38,985 nt of DNA from CAZDKO01 sp964506075 [NCBI: uncultured bacterium] (GCA_964506075.1 CAZDKO010000001.1:93688-132672), one strand, 5' to 3'. Positions 16,826 through 25,601 are shown, counted from the stretch's first letter. Notes: a model not told the origin generated them from the sequence alone. Numbers and translations: made by a program.

Positions 16826-17662
16826 ATGCAAAAATATATTGAAAAAGTCGAAATATTGATTGAAGCCTTGCCTTATATACGGCAATTCCGGGGTAAAAGG
16901 GTGGTGGTTAAATATGGAGGGAGTACCCTCTCACTGGAAGGAATAAAGAAAAGCATTATGCAGGACCTTTGTTTTATGCATACAGTAGGGATTTTACCCG
17001 TTCTGGTTCATGGCGGGGGACCTTTTATTACCGAGAGGATTAAACAGATGGGAATGAAAGTAGAGTTTGTTGATGGTATGCGGACTACCGACGAGAAATC
17101 ACTTGAAGTGGTAGAAAAGGTCCTTTTTAAGGAGATAAATAAAGAACTGGCAGATTTAATAGAGGAATTGGGAGGCAAGGCCGAAAGCATCAACGGTAAA
17201 GATTTTATTCAGGCTTCTATTCACAGTGAAAAATTAGGTCTGGTTGGAAAAATTGAGAAGATTAATCCGGGGGTAATCAGGAGGAAGAAAAATTTAATTC
17301 CGGTTGTTTCTCCCCTGGCAAAATTTAAAAATCAGACTTTAAACGTTAATGCCGATATGGTTGCCGGGGAGTTAGCCGTTGCCCTTAAAGCCGAGAAACT
17401 GGTATTGCTGACCGATGTTAAAGGGATAATGCGCAATCAGGATGATGAAACTTCTCTCCTTTCCACTTTAAAATCAGACGAAGTGGATGATTTGATTAAA
17501 GAGAATGTTATTGCCCGGGGGATGATTCCTAAAGTAAAAGCCTGTATGTCTGCTATTAAAGGCGGAGTAAAAAAAGCTCATATCGTTGATGGACGCTTGC
17601 CTCATTCCATCCTTTTGGAAATTTTTACTGATAAGGGGATTGGAACCGAGATTGTCCACTAG
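16826..17662 (+). CDS. argB: acetylglutamate kinase
   Basis: Phosphorylates N-acetylglutamate, the second step of arginine synthesis and usual point of arginine feedback in ArgJ-containing bacteria. It is an amino-acid-kinase fold protein with VVKYGGSTLSLEG, VLVHGGGPFITERIKQMG, VDGMRTTDEKSLEVV, NVNADMVAGELAVAL, LVLLTDVKGI and IPKVKACMSAI. The N-terminal helix before VVKYGGS (about 20 residues) is present, as in arginine-sensitive hexameric forms. An AAGGAAAG site lies upstream. No argD, F, G or H is nearby. Confidence 0.95.
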   Translation: MQKYIEKVEILIEALPYIRQFRGKRVVVKYGGSTLSLEGIKKSIMQDLCFMHTVGILPVLVHGGGPFITERIKQMGMKVEFVDGMRTTDEKSLEVVEKVLFKEINKELADLIEELGGKAESINGKDFIQASIHSEKLGLVGKIEKINPGVIRRKKNLIPVVSPLAKFKNQTLNVNADMVAGELAVALKAEKLVLLTDVKGIMRNQDDETSLLSTLKSDEVDDLIKENVIARGMIPKVKACMSAIKGGVKKAHIVDGRLPHSILLEIFTDKGIGTEIVH

Positions 17663-18554
17663 AAATTTAACCAGTCCGAATGTCATCAAAGAAATTTTGA
17701 CGGCCAGGCACCTGAGATTAAAAAAACGTCTGGGGCAGAATTTTTTAGTTGATAGAAATATCCTGAATAAAATCCTGGAAGCAGCCGGGCTGAATAGTTG
17801 TGATTTAGTGATTGAAATAGGCGCGGGTGTAGGAACTTTAACGCAGTTTATCGCCCCGCGGGTCAAAAAAGTATGGGCTATAGAAATAGACCGGGGGTTA
17901 GTAGAAGTTTTAAGAGAGAACCTGGCAGAATTTCCCAATGTAGAAGTTATTCATGGTGACGCTTTAAAGATTAATTTCAGTGAACTTTTCGTCAAAGAAT
18001 TTAAACATCTGTCCCCGGATTTAATAGAACGGGCCAAGATTATCGGGAATATCCCTTATTCCATAACGACTTCTCTGGTAATAAAGATACTGGAAGAGGA
18101 GCCGGGCTTTAAAAAAATATGGTTGCTTTTACCAGAGGACGTAGTTAACCGGATAGTCGCTTTACCGGGCGAAAAAGCTTACGGGTCCTTTTCAATTCTG
18201 GTTTCATTTTATACGAATGTTAAGGTGCTCAGGAAAATTAATCCCCGGGCATTTTTCCCTGTTCCCGGGGTAGCGTCTATGCTCGTTAAAATGGAAAGAC
18301 GCCAGAATAATACCGGTCAACCCCGAAACAAAGAAATTTTCTTTGCTTTAATGCGTAGTTCTTTTAAGGAACGCCGGAAAAAATTATCCAATACCTTAAA
18401 GCCGTATTTAATAAAGAGCCAGACCGATATTTTAGAGATTAAAAAAGATATCAACATAGATTTAAACCGCCGGGGCGAAACTTTAAGCCTGGAGGAGTTT
18501 ATCAAACTTTCCGATTATATTAATGAGAGGGGAAATTATGGGGAAAATCAGTAA
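17652..18554 (+). CDS. rsmA: 16S rRNA (adenine1518-N6/adenine1519-N6)-dimethyltransferase
   Basis: KsgA-type enzyme that dimethylates two adenines in helix 45 of 16S rRNA during 30S maturation. LKKRLGQNFLVD, IEIGAGVGTLTQF (SAM site), EIDRGL, GNIPYSITT (the NxPY catalytic motif) and FFPVPGVASMLVKM are all present. No ATG fits. The frame opens at 17586, but the conserved part (LTSPNVIKEIL) is best served by the TTG at 17652, giving MSTRNLTSPNVIKEIL and an 11-bp overlap with argB; TTG 17640 is the alternative. The gene overlaps gatC by 17 bp. Confidence 0.93.
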   Translation: MSTRNLTSPNVIKEILTARHLRLKKRLGQNFLVDRNILNKILEAAGLNSCDLVIEIGAGVGTLTQFIAPRVKKVWAIEIDRGLVEVLRENLAEFPNVEVIHGDALKINFSELFVKEFKHLSPDLIERAKIIGNIPYSITTSLVIKILEEEPGFKKIWLLLPEDVVNRIVALPGEKAYGSFSILVSFYTNVKVLRKINPRAFFPVPGVASMLVKMERRQNNTGQPRNKEIFFALMRSSFKERRKKLSNTLKPYLIKSQTDILEIKKDINIDLNRRGETLSLEEFIKLSDYINERGNYGENQ

Positions 18555-18834
18555 AGAAGAGGTGGAGTATGTAGCTAAACTGGCCAGACTTCATTTGACG
18601 GATGAAGAGAAAGAGATATTCAGCCGCCAGTTAGACGATATATTAAAGTTTATGGATAAATTAAATGAGATAGAAACCCGGGAGGTTAAACCGCTTGCCC
18701 ATATTCTGCCGTTAAAAAATATCTGGCGCGAGGACAAAAAAGAAAAGTCCTTACCCCGGGAGAAATTATTAGCGAATGCGCCACAGACGGATAAGAATAA
18801 GAAATTCTTTAAAGTTCCGAAAATAATTGAGTGA
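18538..18834 (+). CDS. gatC: Asp-tRNA(Asn)/Glu-tRNA(Gln) amidotransferase subunit C
   Basis: Small GatCAB subunit that stabilises the GatA-GatB complex used to make Gln-tRNA and/or Asn-tRNA. KISKEEVEYVAKLARLHLTDEE and FSRQLDDILKFMDKLNEIET are the family core, with the PLAHILPLKNIWREDK segment after it. The start is put at ATG 18538, where GAGAGGGG lies five bases upstream; ATG 18523 would place the binding site inside the gene. gatA and gatB are not next to it, so this is a detached gatC cotranscribed with rsmA. Confidence 0.92.
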   Translation: MGKISKEEVEYVAKLARLHLTDEEKEIFSRQLDDILKFMDKLNEIETREVKPLAHILPLKNIWREDKKEKSLPREKLLANAPQTDKNKKFFKVPKIIE

Positions 18835-18874
18835 TTAGACTCTTGTGTATTTTGAAGAAAGGTTTATATAGACG

Positions 18875-19228
18875 ATGACGAGTGAAAATAAAACCGTGCT
18901 TCCAGAAGAAGTTAAAAGATTTAAAGAAGGATTAGAAAATATTCGCCGGGAGGAATCTTTAGCTTTAGAGATGCTCTCTAAAGCAGAACTTGAAGCTAAA
19001 GAGATTATTAAACAGGGTAATAAAAAAAAGGAAGAATTAATTGAAAAAAAGAAAATAGAGGCGCAAAAAGAAGGGCAGCTTTTCCTCCAGAAGGTTAACG
19101 AAGAATCTTTGGGTAAGGCGGAGGGAATAAAAAATAAAGGGCAGGAGGAGATCGGGAAACTTGCCCGAAGAGCAAAAGCTAATACGAAAGAGGCGGTAGA
19201 ATTTATAGTTAAGAAGATTATGGAGTAG
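18875..19228 (+). CDS. atpH: V-type ATPase peripheral-stalk subunit H (G-like)
   Basis: 117 residues, almost entirely charged alpha-helix/coiled coil (KAELEAKEIIKQGNKKKEEL, KAEGIKNKGQEEIGKLARRA), ending in an amphipathic EAVEFIVKKIME helix. It matches the AhaH/NtpF-like stator subunit that pairs with subunit E. It is the first gene of the V-ATPase operon, six bases before subunit I. A poor promoter-like sequence lies in the 40-bp gap after gatC, so readthrough from the arg operon is possible. The assignment rests partly on position because such coiled coils have little sequence signature. Confidence 0.8.
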   Translation: MTSENKTVLPEEVKRFKEGLENIRREESLALEMLSKAELEAKEIIKQGNKKKEELIEKKKIEAQKEGQLFLQKVNEESLGKAEGIKNKGQEEIGKLARRAKANTKEAVEFIVKKIME

Positions 19229-19233
19229 TCATA

Positions 19234-21216
19234 ATGGCCATTGAGGCAATGAAAAAAATTCATTTAGTCGGTCACCACTCCATTCAAAACCGGGTGGTTC
19301 AGGTTCTTCAACACCTTGGCGTAACCCAGATTGTTAATATCAGGGGAGAAAAAGAAGAAGCCGTTTCCCTGGAAGAATGCAAAAAACTTGAAGACCGGCT
19401 TTCTCAGATTAAAATAATCCTTAAATTTTTAAACCAATACGAGAAAATTGGTTTTTTAAAAGGCCTCTGGGATAGTTTTTTCCCTCCCAAGGCTTACTTT
19501 ACAAAGGAAGAAGTCCGCCATGTTATCCGCAGTTTTTCCGAAGAAGAATCTTTCCAACAATATAAGAAGATAGAAGATTCGATAGACTCAATGGAAATAA
19601 GGCGCGACCAGCTAAAACAGGAAAAATTCTGTATTTCTAATTATATCCGTTTCCCTTTAGGAAAGGAAGATTTGACCCCGGGGGAGAAGATAGAAATATT
19701 CTGGGGGGTAACTAACCAGAAAATTGCCTCTAAATTTCTACCGGTGCTGATTAAAAAATTTAATAATATATGGATGAAACAGTTCAAGAAAGATAAACGG
19801 GATTTATTTCTGGTGATAGTTTGTTTTAAAGAAGAGGCGTCAGAGGTAGTCAAATTTTTGAAAAATCATAATTTTGAATTCGGCGTTTTTATGAAGGAAC
19901 AAAAAGGAACATTTAAAGAGCATCTGGAAAAGGTTATGGCCGAAGAAAAAATTCTCGAAGAAGAAGAAAAGGCTTTACAGGAAAGCATACAGAAGTTCAT
20001 TCTGGAGAAGCCTAAATTACTTTTACTGCATGACACTATTTCAAATTTGCTGAAACAGAGGTATATAACCAGAAATTTTTCTAAAACCCGGTCTACTTTT
20101 ATTCTTGAAGGCTGGATAAAGGAAAGCGAAACAAAAATACTGGAAGATAAATTAATCGGGATTTATCCTGAACTGGAAGTGGCCGTTAGTCCCATACCGT
20201 CTAACGCTAAACCACCGATTGCTTTTATAAACCATTCTTTTTTTAAGCCGTTTGAATTTATTACCCGGCTTTATGGTGCTCCGAATTATTTTGAGTTTGA
20301 CCCCACGCCATTTTTGACGCCTTTTTTCATTATTTTTTTCAGCCTCTGTATTACTGATGCCGGGTATGGTTTGATTTTATTGGTTTTAGGCCTATGGCTG
20401 TATAAAAAGATGAAGCTGGCTCCGAACCAAAAACTGATTTTTAAAGTTTTAATTTTCTGTGGATTTTTAACGGTAATTTTCGGAATGCTTATGGGGAGTT
20501 TCTTCTCAATCGATTTTACTACCCTGTCTCCGGCTTTTGACTTCCTTAAAAATTTTCGGCAGAAAATCATGCTTTTTGATCCTTTAGAAGATATCATGCT
20601 TTTTTTAGGTATATGCCTGGGGCTCGGGCTAATCCAGATTTATTTCGGAATTATCTTAAAGGTGATTATGTTACTTAAAAGAAAGAAAAAAGTTGAAGCC
20701 TTCCTTCAGGAACTCCCCTGGATTTTTTTAATTACGGGTTTAATTCTTCTCCTGGGTGTACATATGGCGGGATTGACAAAATCTCTTTTACCTTTAGCCA
20801 AAGTCTTCAGTCTGGGTGGAGCCGTGGTGATATTACTTTTTGCCGGACGGGGCACAAAAAATCTTTTATTGAGATTGGCTAAAGGTTTATACGCCCTTTA
20901 CGGCACGGTGGGTATGCTGGGGGATATTCTTTCTTATAGCCGGCTTTTAGCTTTAGGGTTAGCCACCACAGTTATCGGTTTAGCCGTAAATATAATTGCC
21001 GGTTTATTTTCTCAAGTACCTTTCCTGGGATTTATTCTGGGTTTTTCAGTATTGATATTGGGGCACGGGTTTAATTTATTTATAAACAGTCTGGGTGGTT
21101 TTGCTCATACCCTGCGTCTTCAATTCGTTGAATTTTTTACCAAATTTTATGAAGGCGGGGGAGATTTTTTTGAACCGTTCAAGTTAGAAAATGATTTTAC
21201 GGAAGTCAGTAATTAA
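19234..21216 (+). CDS. atpI: V-type ATPase subunit I (a subunit)
   Basis: Membrane stator that forms the ion half-channels against the c ring and anchors the peripheral stalks. Residues 1-330 are a cytoplasmic, coiled-coil-rich arm beginning MAIEAMKKIHLVGHHS; about 340-640 contain the membrane helices. The essential arginine is R570 in LSYSRLLALGLAT. Other conserved blocks are FFIIFFSLCITDAGYGL, FGMLMGSFFSID and a C-terminal GGFAHTLRLQFVEFFTKFYEGGG. The 660 residues are normal for bacterial/archaeal I subunits. Confidence 0.95.
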   Translation: MAIEAMKKIHLVGHHSIQNRVVQVLQHLGVTQIVNIRGEKEEAVSLEECKKLEDRLSQIKIILKFLNQYEKIGFLKGLWDSFFPPKAYFTKEEVRHVIRSFSEEESFQQYKKIEDSIDSMEIRRDQLKQEKFCISNYIRFPLGKEDLTPGEKIEIFWGVTNQKIASKFLPVLIKKFNNIWMKQFKKDKRDLFLVIVCFKEEASEVVKFLKNHNFEFGVFMKEQKGTFKEHLEKVMAEEKILEEEEKALQESIQKFILEKPKLLLLHDTISNLLKQRYITRNFSKTRSTFILEGWIKESETKILEDKLIGIYPELEVAVSPIPSNAKPPIAFINHSFFKPFEFITRLYGAPNYFEFDPTPFLTPFFIIFFSLCITDAGYGLILLVLGLWLYKKMKLAPNQKLIFKVLIFCGFLTVIFGMLMGSFFSIDFTTLSPAFDFLKNFRQKIMLFDPLEDIMLFLGICLGLGLIQIYFGIILKVIMLLKRKKKVEAFLQELPWIFLITGLILLLGVHMAGLTKSLLPLAKVFSLGGAVVILLFAGRGTKNLLLRLAKGLYALYGTVGMLGDILSYSRLLALGLATTVIGLAVNIIAGLFSQVPFLGFILGFSVLILGHGFNLFINSLGGFAHTLRLQFVEFFTKFYEGGGDFFEPFKLENDFTEVSN

Positions 21217-21234
21217 GAAAGAAGGAGGTAAAAA

Positions 21235-21714
21235 ATGGTTGAAATGATAGGAATCGCCTTAGCTATTCTGGGTGCGGCTTTATCTGTTGCTTTGTGCGGC
21301 ATTGGTTCCAGTATTGGAGTCGGTTTGGCGGCTCAGGTATCAAGCGGGGTGATGAGTGAGGACCCCAAGGCTTTCGGACGTTTGCTTCTTTTAAACGTTC
21401 TACCGGCCACCCAGGGTGTGTATGGAGCGATTGTCGCTTTTCTGGTGATGCTGCAAATTGGTTTTCTGGGGGGGGAAATCGTAGAGATTAGCTGGGTACA
21501 GGGGTTACAGATTCTTCTGTCCTGTTTGCCTATTACCCTGGCCGGGCTTTTTTCGGCTATTTATCAGGGTAAGGTCTGTGCCGCCGGAGTAAGAATGGTT
21601 TCCAAACAGCCGCAGGAAGTAGGAAAGGCGCTGGTCCTCGGCGTGCTGGTTGAATTTTACGCTATTTTAGGATTATTAGTTTCTATTTTATTCCTTCTTA
21701 ATATGCAAATTTAA
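21235..21714 (+). CDS. atpK: V-type ATPase subunit K (c-ring proteolipid), Na+-type ligand set
   Basis: A 159-residue duplicated proteolipid with four membrane helices. The rotor carboxylate is E140 in VLVEFYAILG; the equivalent place in the first hairpin is a Gln, so there is one ion site per subunit. Residues matching the Na+ ligands of E. hirae NtpK (L61, T64, Q65, Q110, E139) are all present as L56, T59, Q60, Q111 and E140, and the Tyr that bonds the Glu is Y63. The Shine-Dalgarno AAGGAGGT (21222-21229) is perfect, consistent with the need for many c copies. Confidence 0.96.
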   Translation: MVEMIGIALAILGAALSVALCGIGSSIGVGLAAQVSSGVMSEDPKAFGRLLLLNVLPATQGVYGAIVAFLVMLQIGFLGGEIVEISWVQGLQILLSCLPITLAGLFSAIYQGKVCAAGVRMVSKQPQEVGKALVLGVLVEFYAILGLLVSILFLLNMQI

Positions 21715-21725
21715 ACGGAGACTCA

Positions 21726-22304
21726 ATGGCTCTAGAAAATATTGTTCAGAAACTCAGGTTTGACCGGGACCAGAAAATTAAAGAAATTAAGGAAGCGGCC
21801 TTATCAGTTGCCAGGCGTTCGGAAGAGGAAGGTAACCAAAAAGGGGAATTATTAAAGAAAGAAATTTTATCCGAAATAAGAGGAGAAGCAGAGAAAAACA
21901 GAGAAAGGGTTATTGTTAATGCCCAGATTCAAAGCCGGAAAGAAATCCTCTCTTTTAAACAGCAGGGTATAGATAAAATTTTCATAAAGGCTTTTGATGA
22001 CATCAGAAAATCAGAGAAGTTGTACCGGCAGTTGATAGAGAAAATTATTATAAAAGCGGTTAAAAAAGATGAAGAGATTATTATTTGTTCCCGGGATAAA
22101 AAAATTTTTTCCGAAAGGTGGCTTAAAAACCTTAATAAAAAAAATAATTTAAGTTTAAAAATCTCAAAGGAAACCGGGAGATTCTCCGGGGGTGTTATAA
22201 TTCGTGCCGGGAAAAAAGAGTTTAATGCCAGCTTTAAGACTTTAATGAAAGAGTCTCAAGAAAAATATGAAGTGGAAATAACCAGGATTCTTTTCCAGGA
22301 GTAA
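21726..22304 (+). CDS. atpE: V-type ATPase subunit E
   Basis: Peripheral-stalk subunit: residues 1-110 form a long charged helix (KLRFDRDQKIKEIKEAALSV onward, EILSFKQQGIDKIF), and the C-terminal third is a globular domain ending FSGGVIIRAGKKEFNASFKTLM, the typical GGxxx...DNSF-like E-subunit head with N-A-S-F here. It works as a heterodimer with subunit H. 192 residues. It lies 11 bp after the K gene and 2 bp before the C gene. Confidence 0.9.
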   Translation: MALENIVQKLRFDRDQKIKEIKEAALSVARRSEEEGNQKGELLKKEILSEIRGEAEKNRERVIVNAQIQSRKEILSFKQQGIDKIFIKAFDDIRKSEKLYRQLIEKIIIKAVKKDEEIIICSRDKKIFSERWLKNLNKKNNLSLKISKETGRFSGGVIIRAGKKEFNASFKTLMKESQEKYEVEITRILFQE

Positions 22305-22306
22305 TA

Positions 22307-23323
22307 ATGTTTTATAGTTTCAGGGAAGATTTACGTTATGCTTATAGCGTCGGGAAACTTAAGGTCTGGGAAAAGAAGCTTCTCACCCAGCATGCTTTTG
22401 AGCGGTTGCTTTCAAGTGCCAGCACGGAAGAAATTTTTATTGTTTTAACCGAAGCCGGATATGTGCTTCCGGAAAGGGCGCAGAAAGATTATTTTGATGT
22501 TGAGAAATTCCTCACCTTTAACTTAAAACTTCTTTACGAGATGGTGAAAAAATTATCCTATCATCCCGACCTTATTGATCTTTTTATAGTCCGGTATGAT
22601 TTAAAGAATCTGGAGATTATGCTTAAGGGAAAATTAGCCGGAGGAAGTTTTGAGGATAAGGGTATTAAAATTGAAGAAACATTTGTTAACCTGGGATTAT
22701 ACGGGTTGGATAATTTAAAAGAGGCTTTCCGGAAAAATAATTATGAGCTTTATCCGGAGAAAATCAGAGAAATTTTTCTAAGCGGCATAAAAGAGATAGA
22801 CGAAAAAAACACCGGCAATATCAGCCATATTTTAGAAAAAAAATATTACGCAGTTGCTCTGGAAATAAGCAGCTTAAATCCTTTTTGTTATTATCTTTTC
22901 AAAATTTTTATAGATTTATCCAATCTGGATAAAGCGCTGCGTTTTAAAAAATTAAATAAGGAGGAAATATCTTCTCTGGAGTCTTTTTTTGTAGAAGGAG
23001 GAAGAATCAATAAATCAGATTTCAGGGATTTTCTAAATAACCGTTTGAATTTAATTGATTTTCTTCCCCAGTATTCTTACGAAAAAATATTATTTGCCGG
23101 AGATGAAAGAGATGATGGAATTTTAACAGAAAAAAGATTGGATGATTTTCTTATGGAAGTTTTAAAAGAAAGTAAATTTTCTTTTATCGGATTGGAATCG
23201 TTGGTTACTTTCTTGCTGGTGAAAGAAATGGAAATTAAAAATATCCGTCTTGTTCTACAGGGAAAATCCGCCGCCTTAACGGACAAAGAACAGCTTCCTT
23301 ATTTGAGGAGCACCTATGTATAA
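22307..23323 (+). CDS. atpC: V-type ATPase subunit C (d-like rotor collar)
   Basis: The socket that joins the central stalk to the membrane c ring. It is all-helical, with the family hallmarks YSVGKLKVWEKKLL near the start, FIVRYDLKNLEIMLKGKLAG near residue 100, and a C-terminal FIGLESLVTFLLVKEMEIKNIRLVLQGKSA, which is the most conserved part of the C/d family. 338 residues. CAGGAG before the ATG. It overlaps subunit F by 8 bp. Confidence 0.93.
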   Translation: MFYSFREDLRYAYSVGKLKVWEKKLLTQHAFERLLSSASTEEIFIVLTEAGYVLPERAQKDYFDVEKFLTFNLKLLYEMVKKLSYHPDLIDLFIVRYDLKNLEIMLKGKLAGGSFEDKGIKIEETFVNLGLYGLDNLKEAFRKNNYELYPEKIREIFLSGIKEIDEKNTGNISHILEKKYYAVALEISSLNPFCYYLFKIFIDLSNLDKALRFKKLNKEEISSLESFFVEGGRINKSDFRDFLNNRLNLIDFLPQYSYEKILFAGDERDDGILTEKRLDDFLMEVLKESKFSFIGLESLVTFLLVKEMEIKNIRLVLQGKSAALTDKEQLPYLRSTYV

Positions 23324-23621
23324 AATAGCCGTTATCGGTGAACCATGGGTAGTCTGGGGCTTTGCCGGACTTGGCCTTTCAGTTTATCCCGTTGATAAGG
23401 ATGAAGAAGTTAAGGAGCTTTTGGAATCTATCAATAAGGATTACGCGATAATTTTTGTTACCGAGACATACGAGGATATAGTCCAGGATAAATTAAAGCT
23501 CGATTTCAAAGGGGACTTTCCTCTCTTATGCTTGATTCCTAATAATAAAGAAAGGAAACGCCTGGGACATGAAGCTATCCGTGAACTAATAAGGCGAGCG
23601 GTTGGTTTTGAGATTGGTTGA
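23316..23621 (+). CDS. atpF: V-type ATPase subunit F
   Basis: Small central-stalk subunit with a Rossmann-like fold. YKIAVIGEPWVVWGFAGLGLSVYPV matches the family's GxxxxxxGFxLxG pattern, and YAIIFVTETYEDIV and FPLLCLIPNN follow. The 101-residue length and place between C and A are standard. The GAGGAG site lies inside the C gene. It is expected to cap subunit D and modulate ATPase activity. Confidence 0.92.
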   Translation: MYKIAVIGEPWVVWGFAGLGLSVYPVDKDEEVKELLESINKDYAIIFVTETYEDIVQDKLKLDFKGDFPLLCLIPNNKERKRLGHEAIRELIRRAVGFEIG

Positions 23622-23650
23622 TTTTAACTGATAAAAAAAGAGAGATAAAA

Positions 23651-25429
23651 ATGGCCAAAAATGATAAAAATAAAAAAGGTAAGATTATAAAAGTATCCGG
23701 CCCGTTGGTTTTAGCGGAACAGATGTATCAAGCAAAAATGAATAACATGGTCTGGGTAAGTGAAAAAAATTTAGTCGGGGAAATTGTCGAGTTAAAAGGC
23801 GATGTTGCTTCTATTCAGGTATATGAAGAGACCTCCGGTATCGGCCCGGGAGAATCAGTCAGAGATTTAGGTGAACCTTTAAGTGTTGAATTGGGGCCGG
23901 GTCTAATCGGACAGATTTTTGACGGGATACAGCGGCCTTTAGAGGTTATAAAGGAAAAAGCCGGTAACAGCATACCGAGGGGTTTACTTATACCCAGTTT
24001 AGACCGCCAGAAAAAATGGGCTTTTTCACCGCGGGTAAAAAAAGGACAGAAAATTGAAGCCGGCGATATAATCGGGGTGGTTCAGGAGACTTCTCTTATT
24101 GAACACCGGATTTTAGTTCCTCCGGAAATACGGGGAGAAATTATTGAAATAAAAGAGGGGGAATTTACGGTTGAGGAGACGGTCGCAAAAATAAAAACGT
24201 CAAAAGAAACAGTTGAGTTAAAAATGATGCAGAAATGGCCGGTAAGAAAAGAACGGCCTTACCGGGAAAAACTGGTTCCGGAAATTCCTTTAATTACCGG
24301 ACAGAGAATAATTGATACCCTTTTTTCACTGGGGAAAGGCGGGACAGCTTGTGTCCCCGGACCGTTTGGTTCCGGGAAAACCGTTATCCAGCACGCTTTA
24401 GCCAAATGGGTCAACGCCGAAATTATTGTTTATGTCGGTTGCGGCGAACGGGGAAACGAGATGACTGACGTTCTTCTGGAATTCCCCCAGCTTAAGGACC
24501 CGCAGTCCGGGGAACCTTTAATGAAAAGGACTATATTAATTGCCAATACTTCCAATATGCCGGTGGCCGCCCGGGAAGCTTCTGTTTATACAGGCGTTAC
24601 TATTGCCGAATATTTCCGGGATATGGGGTATAATGTCGCTTTAATGGCTGATTCCACTTCACGCTGGGCTGAGGCGATGCGGGAAATTTCAGGAAGACTG
24701 GAAGAAATGCCCGGCGATGAAGGTTATCCGGCTTATTTAGGGACCAGAATTGCCGATTTTTATGAACGGGCCGGACTGATTAAGTGTCTGGGAGAAAAAG
24801 AACGCTTCGGTTCATTAAGTATTATCGGGGCCGTATCCCCTCCGGGAGGAGATTTAACCGATCCGGTAGTTCAAGGAACCTTGCGGGTGGTTAAAGTTTT
24901 CTGGAGTTTAGAAGCGAAGCTTGCTTACGAAAGGCATTTTCCGGCTATAAACTGGTTAAACAGTTATTCTCTTTATCAAAATGTAGCTGACCGGTATTTT
25001 GCTAAAAAGATTCACCCTGAGTTTGTTCAGTTAAGAAAGGAAACAATGCAGATACTTCAGAAAGAAGCCGAACTTCAGGAAATTGTTAAGTTAATTGGAG
25101 TTGATGCCCTTTCACCGGAAGATAGATTAATTTTAGATTTAGCCAAGTCAATTCGTGAAGATTTCCTGCATCAAAATGCGTTTCATGAAATAGATACATA
25201 CACCTCCCTGGAAAAACAATATAAAATGCTGAAGGCAATTCTGTTTATGGGAAAACTTTGCCGGGAGGCGCTTTCTAAAGGCGTCCCATTAGAAAAACTG
25301 CTTGATTTAAATGTAAAGGAAGATATCGCCCGGATGAAACTTATTCCCGAGAGTGAATTGAATAAAATAGATTCCATTATCCAAAAGATTAATACGGAAG
25401 TGGAAGGATTGATTTCTAAATCTGGTTAA
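23651..25429 (+). CDS. atpA: V-type ATPase catalytic subunit A
   Basis: Catalytic subunit of the A3B3 head. The P-loop GPFGSGKTVIQH is near residue 236. The family-specific non-homologous insertion after the N-terminal barrel is present (about 115-200), with later blocks GCGERGNEMTDVLLEFPQL, MADSTSRWAEAMREISGRLEEMPGDEGYPAYL and SPPGGDLTDPVVQ. The ATG at 23651 gives MAKNDKNKKGKIIKVSGPLV, close to known A starts; a TTG at 23618 overlapping subunit F is less likely. The B gene does not follow directly: a 172-bp palindromic spacer intervenes. Confidence 0.96.
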   Translation: MAKNDKNKKGKIIKVSGPLVLAEQMYQAKMNNMVWVSEKNLVGEIVELKGDVASIQVYEETSGIGPGESVRDLGEPLSVELGPGLIGQIFDGIQRPLEVIKEKAGNSIPRGLLIPSLDRQKKWAFSPRVKKGQKIEAGDIIGVVQETSLIEHRILVPPEIRGEIIEIKEGEFTVEETVAKIKTSKETVELKMMQKWPVRKERPYREKLVPEIPLITGQRIIDTLFSLGKGGTACVPGPFGSGKTVIQHALAKWVNAEIIVYVGCGERGNEMTDVLLEFPQLKDPQSGEPLMKRTILIANTSNMPVAAREASVYTGVTIAEYFRDMGYNVALMADSTSRWAEAMREISGRLEEMPGDEGYPAYLGTRIADFYERAGLIKCLGEKERFGSLSIIGAVSPPGGDLTDPVVQGTLRVVKVFWSLEAKLAYERHFPAINWLNSYSLYQNVADRYFAKKIHPEFVQLRKETMQILQKEAELQEIVKLIGVDALSPEDRLILDLAKSIREDFLHQNAFHEIDTYTSLEKQYKMLKAILFMGKLCREALSKGVPLEKLLDLNVKEDIARMKLIPESELNKIDSIIQKINTEVEGLISKSG

Positions 25430-25590
25430 TGGGTGAGCGGTTAATTGGTTAAAAAGTATATAGTCGTTAGTATTTAGTCGTTGGTCGTTAGTGAATAGTA
25501 TTTATTTTTAAATATTTACTAAACACTAACGACTAGCGACTAACGACTATTTACTGCTCACCACTCACCATTTAACCAGTTAACCGATTA
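25425..25590. repeat. long imperfect palindrome between atpA and atpB
   Basis: The left arm (about 25425-25503) carries GGTTAA words, then TAGTCGTTAG repeated about three times; the right arm (about 25510-25590) carries the complements in reverse order (CTAACGACTAGCGACTAACG, then GCTCACCACTCACC, then TTTAACCAGTTAACCG). The arms are roughly 80 bp each and strongly but imperfectly complementary. The transcript would fold into a long hairpin inside an otherwise tightly packed operon. It has no T run and is not the R-element sequence. Confidence 0.75.
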
Positions 25591-25601
25591 AGGAGATAAA
25601 A

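Noticed and set aside
17586-17651. Long N-terminal extension of rsmA from ATG 17586
   Set aside because: These residues are the out-of-frame tail of argB; the conserved RsmA N-terminus begins after TTG 17652.
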